Of a stretch of DNA of 64,000 nucleotides, positions 46,006-55,077 are shown in pieces; within the stretch, counting starts at the first letter, position 1, and every line of letters begins with the position of its first letter. A program made the position numbers and the translations under genes. Under the pieces are notes generated by a model, which searched no databases, was not told the origin of the DNA, and saw only the letters and a program-made list of their open reading frames with translations. The DNA comes from Pseudomaricurvus hydrocarbonicus (GTDB lineage Bacteria > Pseudomonadota > Gammaproteobacteria > Pseudomonadales > Cellvibrionaceae), in the NCBI RefSeq assembly GCF_011602365.1, contig NZ_JAAONZ010000004.1, forward strand, positions 248,001 to 312,000. Direction: 5' to 3'.

Positions 46006-46076
46006 AAACGTTAAACGCGTTTCGAAAACACCCGTTATACACTATGCACCATACACAAAATGAAACGGAGATAAGA

Positions 46077-47114
46077 ATGAGTACTGCCGTTGACACTCTG
46101 GATACCGAAGTTTTAAGCCGTTATCTTGAAGAGCACATAGAAGGGTTTAAAGGCCCCGTCACCGCCGAGAAATTTGCTGGCGGGCAGTCCAATCCAACAT
46201 TCAAAATCAAAGCGGCCTCAGGCACTTATGTATTGCGTCGTCAACCACCGGGCAAGCTGCTTAAATCAGCTCATGCAGTCGATCGCGAATACCGTGTTTT
46301 GGCCGCGTTAAAAGACAGTGATGTCCCTGTGGCAAAAGTCTTCCATTTGTGTGAAGACCGCGACGTAATCGGCTCCATGTTTTACATCATGGAGTTCTGC
46401 GATGGCCATATTTACTGGGGGGCTGCGCTGCCTGAAATCGACAGTAATGAACAACGCACCGCCATGTACGATGAAATGAATCGTGTCCTCGCGGCCCTGC
46501 ACAGTGTGGATGTCGATGCAGTCGGGTTGTCTGACTACGGCAAGCCAGGCAATTACTTTGAGCGGCAATTCGGCCGCTGGTCCTCCCAGTACAAAGCGTC
46601 TGAACTGCAACCCATTCCTGAAATGGACAAACTCATCGATTGGCTGCAGGAAAATCTTCCCGCCGACGATGGCAAGGTAGCGTTGACTCACGGTGATTAC
46701 CGGCTCGATAACGTCATGTTCTCTCAGGACAACAGCAAGATTATTGCCGTTCTCGACTGGGAGCTCTCCACCCTGGGGCACCCCTACTCTGACCTTGCCT
46801 ACCAGTGCATGCAATTGCGGCTGCCCACCAGCGGTGAGAAAAACACGATGTCTGGTCTGCTGGGCATCAACCCGACCGATCTGGGCATTCCCACAGAAGA
46901 AGAATATGTAGCAGCCTATTGCAAACGCATGGGGATTGAAAAGATCGACAACTGGTCTTTTTATCTGGCGTTCAGCTTTTTCCGCCTGGCCGCCATTTGT
47001 CAGGGCGTCGCCAAACGAGCCGCCGATGGCAATGCATCCAATAAAGCCGCCAATCGCGTCGGTGCGATGGTATTGCCACTGGCCCAAATGGCTCTGGACA
47101 TCATTAATCAATAA
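46077..47114 (+). CDS. ACAD10/LvaA-type acyl-CoA kinase (phosphotransferase family)
   Basis: A 345-residue aminoglycoside-phosphotransferase-fold kinase. The ATG at 46077 follows ACGGAGAT; an earlier ATG at 46044 has no such site. Motifs: nucleotide loop FAGGQSNPTFKI, Lys in YVLRRQPPGKLL, Brenner motif LTHGDYRLDNVMF and metal-binding DWELSTLGHPYSDLAYQCM. This subgroup includes the kinase domain of mammalian ACAD10/11 and bacterial LvaA, which phosphorylate 4-hydroxyacyl-CoA. The acyl-CoA dehydrogenase upstream would then remove phosphate. First gene after a terminator, so it probably has its own promoter. Confidence 0.9.
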   Translation: MSTAVDTLDTEVLSRYLEEHIEGFKGPVTAEKFAGGQSNPTFKIKAASGTYVLRRQPPGKLLKSAHAVDREYRVLAALKDSDVPVAKVFHLCEDRDVIGSMFYIMEFCDGHIYWGAALPEIDSNEQRTAMYDEMNRVLAALHSVDVDAVGLSDYGKPGNYFERQFGRWSSQYKASELQPIPEMDKLIDWLQENLPADDGKVALTHGDYRLDNVMFSQDNSKIIAVLDWELSTLGHPYSDLAYQCMQLRLPTSGEKNTMSGLLGINPTDLGIPTEEEYVAAYCKRMGIEKIDNWSFYLAFSFFRLAAICQGVAKRAADGNASNKAANRVGAMVLPLAQMALDIINQ

Positions 47115-47153
47115 ATATTCAAAAGAACACCAGTAAGGGTTCAGGAGAGAGTT

Positions 47154-48128
47154 ATGAAAGCAATTATCTGTGAAAAATTTGCCCCCGTAGAAGAGCTGCT
47201 TTACAAGGATGTCCCCGACCCTGTTGTCGGCAAGGGACAGGTTCTGCTGGACATCACTGCGATTGGAGTCAACTACCCGGACGGCCTATTGGTTCAGGGG
47301 CTGTATCAGATGAAACCGCCCTTTCCGTTCACTCCTGGCATGGAAGTCGCCGGGGTCATCAGTGCGCTGGGTGAAGGCGTCAAGCATCTGAAGGTCGGCC
47401 AACGAGTCATTGGTTTAGCGGGTTTAAATGGTTACGCCGAAAAAGTTGCCATTGATGCCATGCTGGTGATGCCTCTGCCGGACTCGATCCCGGATGACGA
47501 AGCCGCAGGCTTGATTACGGCTCACGCTACCGCCCACCACGCGTTGAAACAGCGTGCGAACCTGCAACCCGGAGAAACCCTGGTAGTCACCGGTGCCGCG
47601 GGCGGTACCGGCCTTGCTGCCGTACAAATCGGTAAAGCCATGGGGGCTAAGGTGGTAGCGGTCTGCTCTACTCAGGAAAAACTCGACATCGCCAAAGCCA
47701 ACGGTGCGGATATTTTGATTAATTACAGCGAAACCGACCTTAAAAGTGAGCTTAAAAAACTCAACGACGGCAAAGGTGTTGATGTTGTCTACGATGTGGT
47801 CGGTGGTGATGCCTTCGATGCCTGCAGTCGCTCAATGGCGTGGAACGGTCGCTTACTCGTCATTGGTTTTGCTTCTGGCACGATCCCCAAGTTCCCGGTG
47901 AACCTTTCACTGGTTAAAGGTTATTCCGTGGTCGGTGTTTTCTGGGGCAGCTTTACCAAGCATGAGCCCAAAGCGTTTATGGAAAATATGGTGGAACTGA
48001 TGGACTGGTACGTCAAAGGCAGTGTTAAGGTGATCGTTGACGAAGTATTCCCCCTCAAAGACACCGCCAAAGCCCTGCACAAAGTCATGGATCGTGAAGT
48101 TAAAGGTAAAGTCATTCTAAAACCTTGA
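47154..48128 (+). CDS. Quinone oxidoreductase-like MDR enzyme
   Basis: A 324-residue zinc-free medium-chain reductase of the QOR family, NADPH-dependent. The N-terminal GroES-like domain shows GVNYPDGLLVQGLYQMKPPFPFTPGMEVAGVI; the Rossmann part has VTGAAGGTGLAAVQIGKAMGAKVVAVCST. It lacks the Zn cysteines. Likely reduces a quinone, enone or enoyl-CoA. Gap of 39 bp after the kinase gene and 64 bp before the next, consistent with one transcript. Confidence 0.92.
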   Translation: MKAIICEKFAPVEELLYKDVPDPVVGKGQVLLDITAIGVNYPDGLLVQGLYQMKPPFPFTPGMEVAGVISALGEGVKHLKVGQRVIGLAGLNGYAEKVAIDAMLVMPLPDSIPDDEAAGLITAHATAHHALKQRANLQPGETLVVTGAAGGTGLAAVQIGKAMGAKVVAVCSTQEKLDIAKANGADILINYSETDLKSELKKLNDGKGVDVVYDVVGGDAFDACSRSMAWNGRLLVIGFASGTIPKFPVNLSLVKGYSVVGVFWGSFTKHEPKAFMENMVELMDWYVKGSVKVIVDEVFPLKDTAKALHKVMDREVKGKVILKP

Positions 48129-48192
48129 TAAAAATTCACCCACCTAGCCTATACAGACAGACGTATTTTTAGACCTATCAAGAGAGAACACT

Positions 48193-48957
48193 ATGACTAC
48201 GAACTTATTTGACTTATCGGGACGCATTGCTCTGGTTTCAGGCGCTAGCCGCGGCATAGGTGAAGAGATTGCCAAGTTGCTCGCCGAACAAGGTGCACAG
48301 GTTATTGTCTCAAGCCGCAGAATTGAAGACTGCACTGCGGTGGCTGACAGCATCAAGGCCAGTGGCGGCAAAGCTGAACCCTTTGCATGTAACATCGGCA
48401 ATATGGACGATATCAGTGCTGTGTTTGAACACATCCGCAGCACCTACGGCAAACTCGACATTCTGGTGAATAACGCAGCCGCCAACCCCTACTTTGGCCA
48501 CATTCTGGACACCGACCTGGGGGCATTCAACAAAACGGTTGATGTTAACATCAGAGGTTACTTCTTTATGTCAATCGAGGGTGGCAAGCTGATGCGTGAA
48601 CACGGTGGTGGCGCCATTCTCAATACCGCCTCGGTCAACGGTTTACAGCCGGGAATGGGCCAGGGAATCTACTCCATTACCAAAGCTGCCGTCATCAATA
48701 TGACCAAAGCGTTTGCTAAAGAGTGTGCCCAGTTTGGGATTCGCTGTAATGCCTTACTGCCGGGCCTGACGAAAACCAAATTTGCAGGCGCGCTCTTTAC
48801 CAATGATGACATCTACAAAACCGCCGTGCAGGGAATTCCAATGGGACGCCACGCGGAACCGAGAGAAATGGCTGGCACCGTTTTATATTTGGTATCGGAT
48901 GCCAGCTCTTACACCAATGGTGAATGCATTGTGGTCGATGGCGGCATGACCATCTAA
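48193..48957 (+). CDS. SDR-family oxidoreductase
   Basis: A 254-residue classical short-chain dehydrogenase. Cofactor motif SGASRGIGEE (about 16-25), NNAA at about 94-97, catalytic Ser in NTASVNG, and YSITK as the YxxxK pair. The SRRIEDC segment after strand 2 favours NADP(H). In the cluster it could act on a hydroxy- or ketoacyl-CoA. Ends 61 bp before the next SDR. Confidence 0.93.
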   Translation: MTTNLFDLSGRIALVSGASRGIGEEIAKLLAEQGAQVIVSSRRIEDCTAVADSIKASGGKAEPFACNIGNMDDISAVFEHIRSTYGKLDILVNNAAANPYFGHILDTDLGAFNKTVDVNIRGYFFMSIEGGKLMREHGGGAILNTASVNGLQPGMGQGIYSITKAAVINMTKAFAKECAQFGIRCNALLPGLTKTKFAGALFTNDDIYKTAVQGIPMGRHAEPREMAGTVLYLVSDASSYTNGECIVVDGGMTI

Positions 48958-49018
48958 CCCGTGGTATTTGGTCTGGACGCACCGCAATATCGCAGCCTCC
49001 GCAACAGAGAATCTCCAT

Positions 49019-49786
49019 ATGAAAAACTATCAAGATCAAGTTATTTTGATTACCGGCGCCAGTGGCGGCCTGGGGCAGGAAGCCGCCAAACAATTTGGCA
49101 AGCTCGGTGCAAAACTGGCTCTCAGCGACATCAATGCCGAAAAACTTGCCTTGCTCGCCAATGAGTTGCGTGAGCATGACATCGACGTGCTCACCATGGT
49201 TTGTGACGTCCGTGATGAAGATCAGGTTAAAGCCTTTGTGGCGGCAACCGTTGAGCGTTTTGGCCACTTGCATGCCGCGATCAATAACGCCGGCATCGAT
49301 CCTGAACACGCCCTGCTGGCGGACACTTCTCTGGAAGAATACCAACGTACAATGGACATAAATGTCCAGGGTGTTTTTCTTTGTATGAAATATCAAATAC
49401 AACAGATGCTAACTCAGGGTGGCGGTGCTATCTGCAATATCGCCTCAGTCGCTGGCGTCGGTGGCGCGCCTTTCATGTCGGCTTACGCAGCCAGCAAACA
49501 CGCGGTTATCGGACTGACTAAAAGTGCCGCCTTTGAATACGGAAAGTTTAACATCCGTGTCAATGCTGTTTGCCCATTCATCACCATGACCGATATGTTT
49601 GAGCAAACTCTGGCTCAATTTCCAGACCGTGAAGCAGCGCTGAAACACTTTGGTAAAACCGCCGCTCTCAAACGAGTAGCCCAGCCTGAGGAAGTGGTAC
49701 AGGCGATGCTGTTTGCCTGTGACCCCAACAACTCCTACATGACCGGTCACGAGCTGGTCATTGATGGTGGCATGACTGCGGTTTAA
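49019..49786 (+). CDS. SDR-family oxidoreductase
   Basis: A 255-residue classical SDR from the ATG at 49019, which follows an AGAGAA site; the frame extends upstream but without coding character. TGASGGLGQE (about 12-21), an acidic residue after strand 2 (LSDINAEKL) favouring NAD(H), NNAG, NIASVAG and YAASK. Closely resembles the SDR that follows, sharing PFITMTDMFEQ/PFFSLTPLV-type segments; the two are probably related by duplication. Confidence 0.93.
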   Translation: MKNYQDQVILITGASGGLGQEAAKQFGKLGAKLALSDINAEKLALLANELREHDIDVLTMVCDVRDEDQVKAFVAATVERFGHLHAAINNAGIDPEHALLADTSLEEYQRTMDINVQGVFLCMKYQIQQMLTQGGGAICNIASVAGVGGAPFMSAYAASKHAVIGLTKSAAFEYGKFNIRVNAVCPFITMTDMFEQTLAQFPDREAALKHFGKTAALKRVAQPEEVVQAMLFACDPNNSYMTGHELVIDGGMTAV

Positions 49787-49810
49787 CTCTCAAAACATCA
49801 GGAAAAAACA

Positions 49811-50578
49811 ATGGATCCACTACTCGATTTTACCGATAAAGTTATTCTGATTACTGGAGCCGCCAGTGGCTTTGGCAAACAACTGGCTGAAGATTTTTCA
49901 CGCCGGGGGGCCCGACTGGTACTGGGCGACGTTAACGAAGCCGGTGTACAGGCTGTCGCTGCCAGCCTTGAAGGGCCGGTTACGGCCATGAAGTGCAATG
50001 TTGCCAATGAGGCAGAGTGCAAAGCCATGGTTGAAGCCGCCACTGAAATCTACGGTCGCCTGGACATCGCCGTCAATAACGCGGGTGTCGGCCAGGGTTT
50101 CATGTCCTTTACTGACATCACCGAAGAAGTGGCTGACCGCCAATTCGACATTAACGTCAAGGGCGTCATGTACGGCATGAAGCATCAGCTTAACGTGATG
50201 AACGATCAGGGTGACGGTGTCATTCTCAACGTCAGCTCCATGGCCGGACTCGGTGGCGCGCCTAAAATCGCCGCCTACTCTGCCGCCAAACACGCCGTCA
50301 TCGGCTTGACCAAAACCGCCGCCGTGGAATACGCCAAGAAGGGTATTCGCGTCAACGCTGTGTGTCCCTTCTTCAGTCTGACGCCACTGGTGACCGATTC
50401 GGAATTAGCGGCTGGCGGCACCGAACAGCTGGAGTCCTTCCTCAGCCGTGGCGCGCCAATGAAGCGTCTTGGCCTCCCCCAGGAAATCACGAATGTCATG
50501 TTATTACTGTGCTCCCCAGGCAATACCTACATGACCGGACAAACCATTGCGATTGATGGGGGCGTTTCCGCACTTTAA
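49811..50578 (+). CDS. SDR-family oxidoreductase
   Basis: A 255-residue classical SDR. TGAASGFGKQ cofactor loop (about 14-23), LGDVNEAGV with an Asp favouring NAD(H), NNAG (about 87-90), NVSSMAG and YSAAK. Third SDR in a row, 24 bp after the previous gene. A typical activity would be oxidation of a 3- or 4-hydroxy intermediate to a ketone; the substrate is unknown. Confidence 0.93.
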   Translation: MDPLLDFTDKVILITGAASGFGKQLAEDFSRRGARLVLGDVNEAGVQAVAASLEGPVTAMKCNVANEAECKAMVEAATEIYGRLDIAVNNAGVGQGFMSFTDITEEVADRQFDINVKGVMYGMKHQLNVMNDQGDGVILNVSSMAGLGGAPKIAAYSAAKHAVIGLTKTAAVEYAKKGIRVNAVCPFFSLTPLVTDSELAAGGTEQLESFLSRGAPMKRLGLPQEITNVMLLLCSPGNTYMTGQTIAIDGGVSAL

Positions 50579-50639
50579 TACACACGCCCAATCTACAACA
50601 TTAAGAAAGACTGTACTCAGAAAGACAATGTTCAAACCC

Positions 50640-50678
50640 ACAACGTTCAGACTCCACATTAGGATGTCTGAATGTTGT
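50640..50678. other. Stem-loop between SDR and epoxide hydrolase genes
   Basis: ACAACGTTCAGAC (50640-50652) pairs with GTCTGAATGTTGT (50666-50678) with one G-U-type mismatch; the stem continues as TCC/GGA inside. No T-run follows, so it may be an operator, a processing site or a weak attenuator rather than a terminator. Confidence 0.5.
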
Positions 50679-50736
50679 CTCGCTAAAGAAAGGCTGAGTT
50701 CAACATCGACTGAGGCCTTAACAGCAGGATCCCAGA

Positions 50737-51687
50737 ATGCACAGGATTGAAGATTCTTACTTGAACGTTAACGGCCTGCGCTATCATCTCGTGAGCTGTG
50801 GCAGCGGCCCACTGGTATTGCTCACACACGGTTTTCCTGAATCCTGGTACTCCTGGCGCCATCAATTGCCCGCCTTAGCCAAAGCCGGCTTCAAGGCTGT
50901 TGCTCTGGATATGCCAGGCTATGGTGATACCGACAAGCCTGATGCCGTTGAGCGCTATAGTCAGGTAGCCCTCAGTGACGACATCGCTGACATTGCAACA
51001 CAATTGGATTACGAAACCTTTGTCTGTGTCGGCCATGACTGGGGAGCCCCAACAGCGTGGCACACAACATTACGATTCCCTGAAAGAGTCCGGGCCGTCG
51101 CAGCCATGAGCGTTCCTTACGGTGGCCGATCTGCACGCCCCCCCACTGAGGGCTTTAAGCGACTGTTTGCTGACAAATTTTATTACATTCTGTATTTCCA
51201 GCTACCCGGGGTCGCCGAAGCTGAGCTGGAAAGCGATATTCCACGTTTTTTGCGAAGCTTTTGGTGGCCCGTCAGCGCTGAGGGCAACGGGACATTCGCT
51301 CGAGAAGACCAACCCCATGATGCCCAGCTTTTTCAAGCCATGCCCGACCCGGGTCAACTGCCAGAATTTATGACCGAAACTGAAGCCAATCATTATATCC
51401 AGGCGTTTACGCAACACGGTTTACGAGGCCCGCTCAATTACTATCGCAACATTGACAGAAACTGGGCACTGAGTAACAACTACGGCAACAATACTATTAC
51501 CCAACCCGCCTTATTCTTGTACGGCGACAGAGACCCGGTTCCCATGGTGGGCGGTGAACTTGAACGGATGAAACACATCGTACCCGGTGTGGAAATACAA
51601 AAGCTGGAGAAGTGTGGACACTGGATTCAGCAGGAAAAACCCGAAGAGGTTAACTCGCGGTTAATCCACTTCCTGAAACAACTTTAA
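50737..51687 (+). CDS. Alpha/beta hydrolase, epoxide hydrolase type
   Basis: A 316-residue soluble alpha/beta hydrolase. HGFPES (31-36) forms the oxyanion site, the nucleophile D101 is in VGHDWGA, and the catalytic His is H295 in EKCGHW. An Asp nucleophile in the GHDWG context is typical of epoxide hydrolases and of haloalkane dehalogenases. The cap region carries Tyr residues that could activate the epoxide. It would convert an epoxide to a diol within the catabolic cluster. A gap of 158 bp with a hairpin precedes it. Confidence 0.91.
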   Translation: MHRIEDSYLNVNGLRYHLVSCGSGPLVLLTHGFPESWYSWRHQLPALAKAGFKAVALDMPGYGDTDKPDAVERYSQVALSDDIADIATQLDYETFVCVGHDWGAPTAWHTTLRFPERVRAVAAMSVPYGGRSARPPTEGFKRLFADKFYYILYFQLPGVAEAELESDIPRFLRSFWWPVSAEGNGTFAREDQPHDAQLFQAMPDPGQLPEFMTETEANHYIQAFTQHGLRGPLNYYRNIDRNWALSNNYGNNTITQPALFLYGDRDPVPMVGGELERMKHIVPGVEIQKLEKCGHWIQQEKPEEVNSRLIHFLKQL

Positions 51688-51728
51688 CCAAGAAAATGCA
51701 CACAACATTTCTATAGAGGATACCCAAT

Positions 51729-52751
51729 ATGACCCAGTATCAAAATCGCTCAATCGTTCTCAGTAAACGCCCACAAGGTGAACTCCAGGACGGAGACCTC
51801 ACCCTGGAAACCAACCCGGTGCGGGAATTAAAAGACGGAGAATTTCTTATCCAGGTACTCTGGCTCTCTCTTGATCCCTATATGCGCCCACGGATGAACG
51901 ACACTGAAAGTTATGTCGACCCCGTTGCCATCGGGGCAGTCATGGCCGGTGAAACGGTAGGTCGTGTGATCGCATCCAAAACCCCCAAATACTCAGTCGG
52001 TGACATAGTGACCAGCTACTCGGGCTGGCAGGAGTACTACATTGCAAATGAGAACGAGGCGATGATTTATACCGTGCAACCGGACGGTGTTCCTCTACAA
52101 GCCTTTTTGGGGGTTGCAGGGATGCCTGGCCGCACCGGCTATTGCGGACTGACCTACGTAGGCAAACCCAAAGCCGGTGAAACCGTAGTGGTTGCTGCTG
52201 CATCTGGACCTGTGGGAACCGTCGTTGGTCAAACTGCCAAGCAACTCGGTTGTCGTGCGGTGGGAATTGCTGGAGGCCCTGAAAAATGTCGCTATGTGGT
52301 CGAAGAACTTGGCTTTGATGACTGCATTGATTACAAGCAGGGCAACCTGCTGGAGAACCTCAAGTCTGCTTGTCCGAAGGGTATCGATGTGTACTTTGAG
52401 AACGTCGGCGGTGAAGTCACCAAGGCTGTTGCCCAACTATTAAACAAAGGTTCACGAGCCCCTATTTGCGGATACGTTTCTGCCTACAATTCTGAAGACA
52501 TTGGTAAGGTCGAGACACCGTTCCACATATTCGGCGCTCTGGCTGAGCCACCTGAGCATCGCTTCTTTGTGGTCACCGAATGGCAGGATCAACACCAGGA
52601 ACTGACCAAGTTACTCGCTGAGCAAGTCAGGAGCGGCCAGCTTAAGTACCGTGAATCTGTCGCAGAAGGTCTGGAAAATGCTGTTGATGCCTTTAAAGGC
52701 ATGCTCAAAGGTAAGAACTTCGGCAAGCAATTGGTGCATATTGCCGATTAA
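51729..52751 (+). CDS. CurA/PTGR-type NADPH-dependent reductase
   Basis: A 340-residue MDR-superfamily reductase like E. coli CurA (345 residues) and prostaglandin/leukotriene reductases. Blocks: LSLDPYMRPRMND near the N-terminus, GRTGYCGLTYVGKPKAGETVVVAAASGPVGTVVGQTAK around the cofactor loop, VYFENVGGEV and CGYVSAYN. These enzymes reduce the double bond of enones. Last gene of the plus-strand series, 41 bp after the hydrolase, followed by a terminator. Confidence 0.93.
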   Translation: MTQYQNRSIVLSKRPQGELQDGDLTLETNPVRELKDGEFLIQVLWLSLDPYMRPRMNDTESYVDPVAIGAVMAGETVGRVIASKTPKYSVGDIVTSYSGWQEYYIANENEAMIYTVQPDGVPLQAFLGVAGMPGRTGYCGLTYVGKPKAGETVVVAAASGPVGTVVGQTAKQLGCRAVGIAGGPEKCRYVVEELGFDDCIDYKQGNLLENLKSACPKGIDVYFENVGGEVTKAVAQLLNKGSRAPICGYVSAYNSEDIGKVETPFHIFGALAEPPEHRFFVVTEWQDQHQELTKLLAEQVRSGQLKYRESVAEGLENAVDAFKGMLKGKNFGKQLVHIAD

Positions 52752-52776
52752 TGAAAGCGGCTGTGTCCATAGACAT

Positions 52777-52805
52777 AAAAAAGGCAGCCATTGGCTGCCT
52801 TTTTT
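52777..52805. terminator. Bidirectional terminator between convergent genes
   Basis: A-run, GGCAGCC, ATT loop, GGCTGCC and T-run; it is symmetric and serves the CurA-like gene (plus) and fadD-like gene (minus), which converge here. Confidence 0.92.
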
Positions 52806-52826
52806 ATTAAAGAACGCGCAATCGGG

Positions 52827-54467
52827 TTAAGCGGCTTTACCGCTTGTTTTTGCCTTCTCTTCCTCTTTCAATTCACGGCGTAAAATTTTACCCACATTTG
52901 ACTTGGGCAAATCATCCCGAAACTCAATATGCCGAGGAATTTTATACCCCGTCAGTTGAGTCCGGCAAAAGGCAATCACATCTTCTCGGGTTAAGGCCGG
53001 ATCGTCCTTAACAATAAACAGCTTAACCGCTTCTCCAGATTTTGCATCAGGCACACCAATTGCTGCAGCTTCCAACACACCTGGGTGCTTGCAAACTTCA
53101 TCCTCAATTTCATTGGGATAGACGTTAAAGCCCGACACGATAATCATGTCTTTCTTGCGGTCGACGATCTTGATGTATCTGTCCTTGGAAATAACCGCCA
53201 TGTCGCCAGTTTTTAACCAGCCATCTTCACTCAGGATTTCAGCCGTCGCTTCTGGACGTTGCCAGTAACCTTTCATGACCTGAGGGCCACGAACCAGCAG
53301 CTCACCAGACTCGCCTTGCGCAACTTCGTTTCCGTCATCATCGACGATTTTAATATCTGTGTTTATCACCGGCGTGCCCACTGTCCCCTGACGAATATCA
53401 TCCGGTGGGTTAGAACTGATAACCGGCGATGTTTCCGTCATGCCGTAGCCCTCTGAAACCTGACAACCCGTGGTTTTTTTCCACAAATCGCCAACATCAC
53501 TGGTCAGAGCCATGCCGCCAGACGCAGTCAATTTAAGCTGGGAAAAATCCAGCTTTTTAAAACCTTCGTTGTGGCACAAGCCATTAAACAATGTATTGAG
53601 GCCAACAAACCCTGTGATCTTCTGCCCTTTCAATGCATTCACAAAACCGTCCATATCCCTTGGGTTAGGAATCAAAATACTGTGATTGCCTGTACTCACC
53701 AACATCATGCAGTGAATGGTAAAAGCGTAAATATGATACAGAGGTAAAGGCGCCACGAAAGTTTCTGCACCCGGCTGGTTCATACTGCCCAGACGCTCAT
53801 CAAGTTGTTTCATGTTGGATACGATATTGCTGTGCATCAACATAGCGCCTTTTGCCACCCCTGTGGTGCCGCCGGTGTACTGCAGAACGGCGACATCTGA
53901 AGGATCAACCGAGACCGTAGCCAACGGGCTAGAGGCCCCTTTCTTTAACGCATCTTTAAATGAGATTTGATTGGGAAAGGAAAATTCCGGGACTAACTTC
54001 TTTACATGTTTGGCAACGAAGTTAATGATCGGCCCCATCGGGAAACCGTGCAAATCGGCTGCATCAGTGACGATCACCTGCTCTACAGAAGTATTGCGGA
54101 TAATAGCAGCGGCCGGACTGGCGACATTTGACATCACCACCAACAACTTTGCGCCAGAGTCATTAAGCTGATGCTCAACTTCACGCTCCGTATACATCGG
54201 ATTTGTGTTCACCAGAATCATACCTGCCCGCATGATCCCGAACATGGCAACGGGGTATTGAAGTATGTTCGCCAATTGAACCGCGACCCGGTCGCCAGGC
54301 TTTAACGAAGTGTGATTTTGCAAATAACTGGCAAACTGCTCACTGTAACGATCAATTTCAGCATAAGAGAGTGTTTTACCCAGGCAAGTAAAGGCGGGCT
54401 TATCCTTGTACTCTTTGAACGCCGCGAGGAACACATCGGGGATGGTTTCTAAATTACTGGTATTCAC
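52827..54467 (-). CDS. fadD: Long-chain acyl-CoA ligase
   Basis: A 546-residue AMP-forming acyl-CoA synthetase. ATP motif YTGGTTGVAKGAML (about 207-220), the region GYGMTETSPVISSNP, GWLKTGDMAVI and the C-terminal catalytic Lys in KSNVGKILRREL. Length and motifs match FadD-type fatty acid ligases. It activates a carboxylic acid to its CoA thioester, feeding the dehydrogenases nearby. Genomes of this type carry several paralogues, so the symbol gives the family only. 266 bp separate it from the SCP2 gene upstream. Confidence 0.92.
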   Translation of the reverse strand: MNTSNLETIPDVFLAAFKEYKDKPAFTCLGKTLSYAEIDRYSEQFASYLQNHTSLKPGDRVAVQLANILQYPVAMFGIMRAGMILVNTNPMYTEREVEHQLNDSGAKLLVVMSNVASPAAAIIRNTSVEQVIVTDAADLHGFPMGPIINFVAKHVKKLVPEFSFPNQISFKDALKKGASSPLATVSVDPSDVAVLQYTGGTTGVAKGAMLMHSNIVSNMKQLDERLGSMNQPGAETFVAPLPLYHIYAFTIHCMMLVSTGNHSILIPNPRDMDGFVNALKGQKITGFVGLNTLFNGLCHNEGFKKLDFSQLKLTASGGMALTSDVGDLWKKTTGCQVSEGYGMTETSPVISSNPPDDIRQGTVGTPVINTDIKIVDDDGNEVAQGESGELLVRGPQVMKGYWQRPEATAEILSEDGWLKTGDMAVISKDRYIKIVDRKKDMIIVSGFNVYPNEIEDEVCKHPGVLEAAAIGVPDAKSGEAVKLFIVKDDPALTREDVIAFCRTQLTGYKIPRHIEFRDDLPKSNVGKILRRELKEEEKAKTSGKAA

Positions 54468-54733
54468 TCTTCCTCCCAGGCAAGAATGCCTTATCTTTTT
54501 TATCTGTAAACAAAATGCAACTTGCTGATAGTCACTACTGAACCATTTAACCAGATGCGTTTTACTTTATTGGGTTTGTCTTTATTCATCGTGCCGTTAG
54601 AACAGCTTATAGGTAAAAACTGAATATAATGTGTTGTCTCTGAAGTCTGTTATTTTTTTTAAATTGGGCTGCAAAATTGCCATTCATCCAAATTTATTGT
54701 CAAAAATGACATCACACGAAGTTCACAATGTGA

Positions 54734-55057
54734 CTAGGTTTTTTGCAAAGGAAATAACTCAGACAATTTGGTCGCGTGTGCCATATCACCATCGGCCTTG
54801 ATTCGCCCAAACATAAACGCTTGCATACCATTGACTGTGCCGCTCAAAACATCAATCAATGTCTGTAAATCCATAGTCAAGATAACCGTTGGAGAGTCAC
54901 TGATACCTTCGTTTAAAAAACACTGGGAATCAGACACCACCAAATAACAATCCCCGGCATCGGGGATTGTTATTTGGAAACAAGCTTCCAGCCCCTCTGC
55001 CGCTTGACGATCAAAGCGGAGACGGGCCTGGAGAAAAACCTCTTGTAAATCAGGCAT
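54734..55057 (-). CDS. SCP2 sterol-binding domain protein
   Basis: A 107-residue stand-alone SCP2 domain, a small lipid- or acyl-CoA-binding fold. The C-terminal signature is VILTMDLQTLIDVLSGTVNGMQAFMFGRIKADGDM. It begins 20 bp after the DmdC-type dehydrogenase stop, so it is co-transcribed and might carry its substrate. The coding sequence contains a perfect 17-bp-stem hairpin (separate entry). Confidence 0.88.
   Translation of the reverse strand: MPDLQEVFLQARLRFDRQAAEGLEACFQITIPDAGDCYLVVSDSQCFLNEGISDSPTVILTMDLQTLIDVLSGTVNGMQAFMFGRIKADGDMAHATKLSELFPLQKT
54940..54977. repeat. Perfect 17-bp inverted repeat inside a CDS
   Basis: The arms at 54940-54956 and 54961-54977 are exact reverse complements, joined by a GCAT loop. 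On the coding strand the pair covers the codons for QITIPDAGDCYLV, a normal part of the SCP2 fold, so the repeat is not an obvious insertion. Confidence 0.92.
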
Positions 55058-55077
55058 ATAAATCAGAGTCTTCGCGA

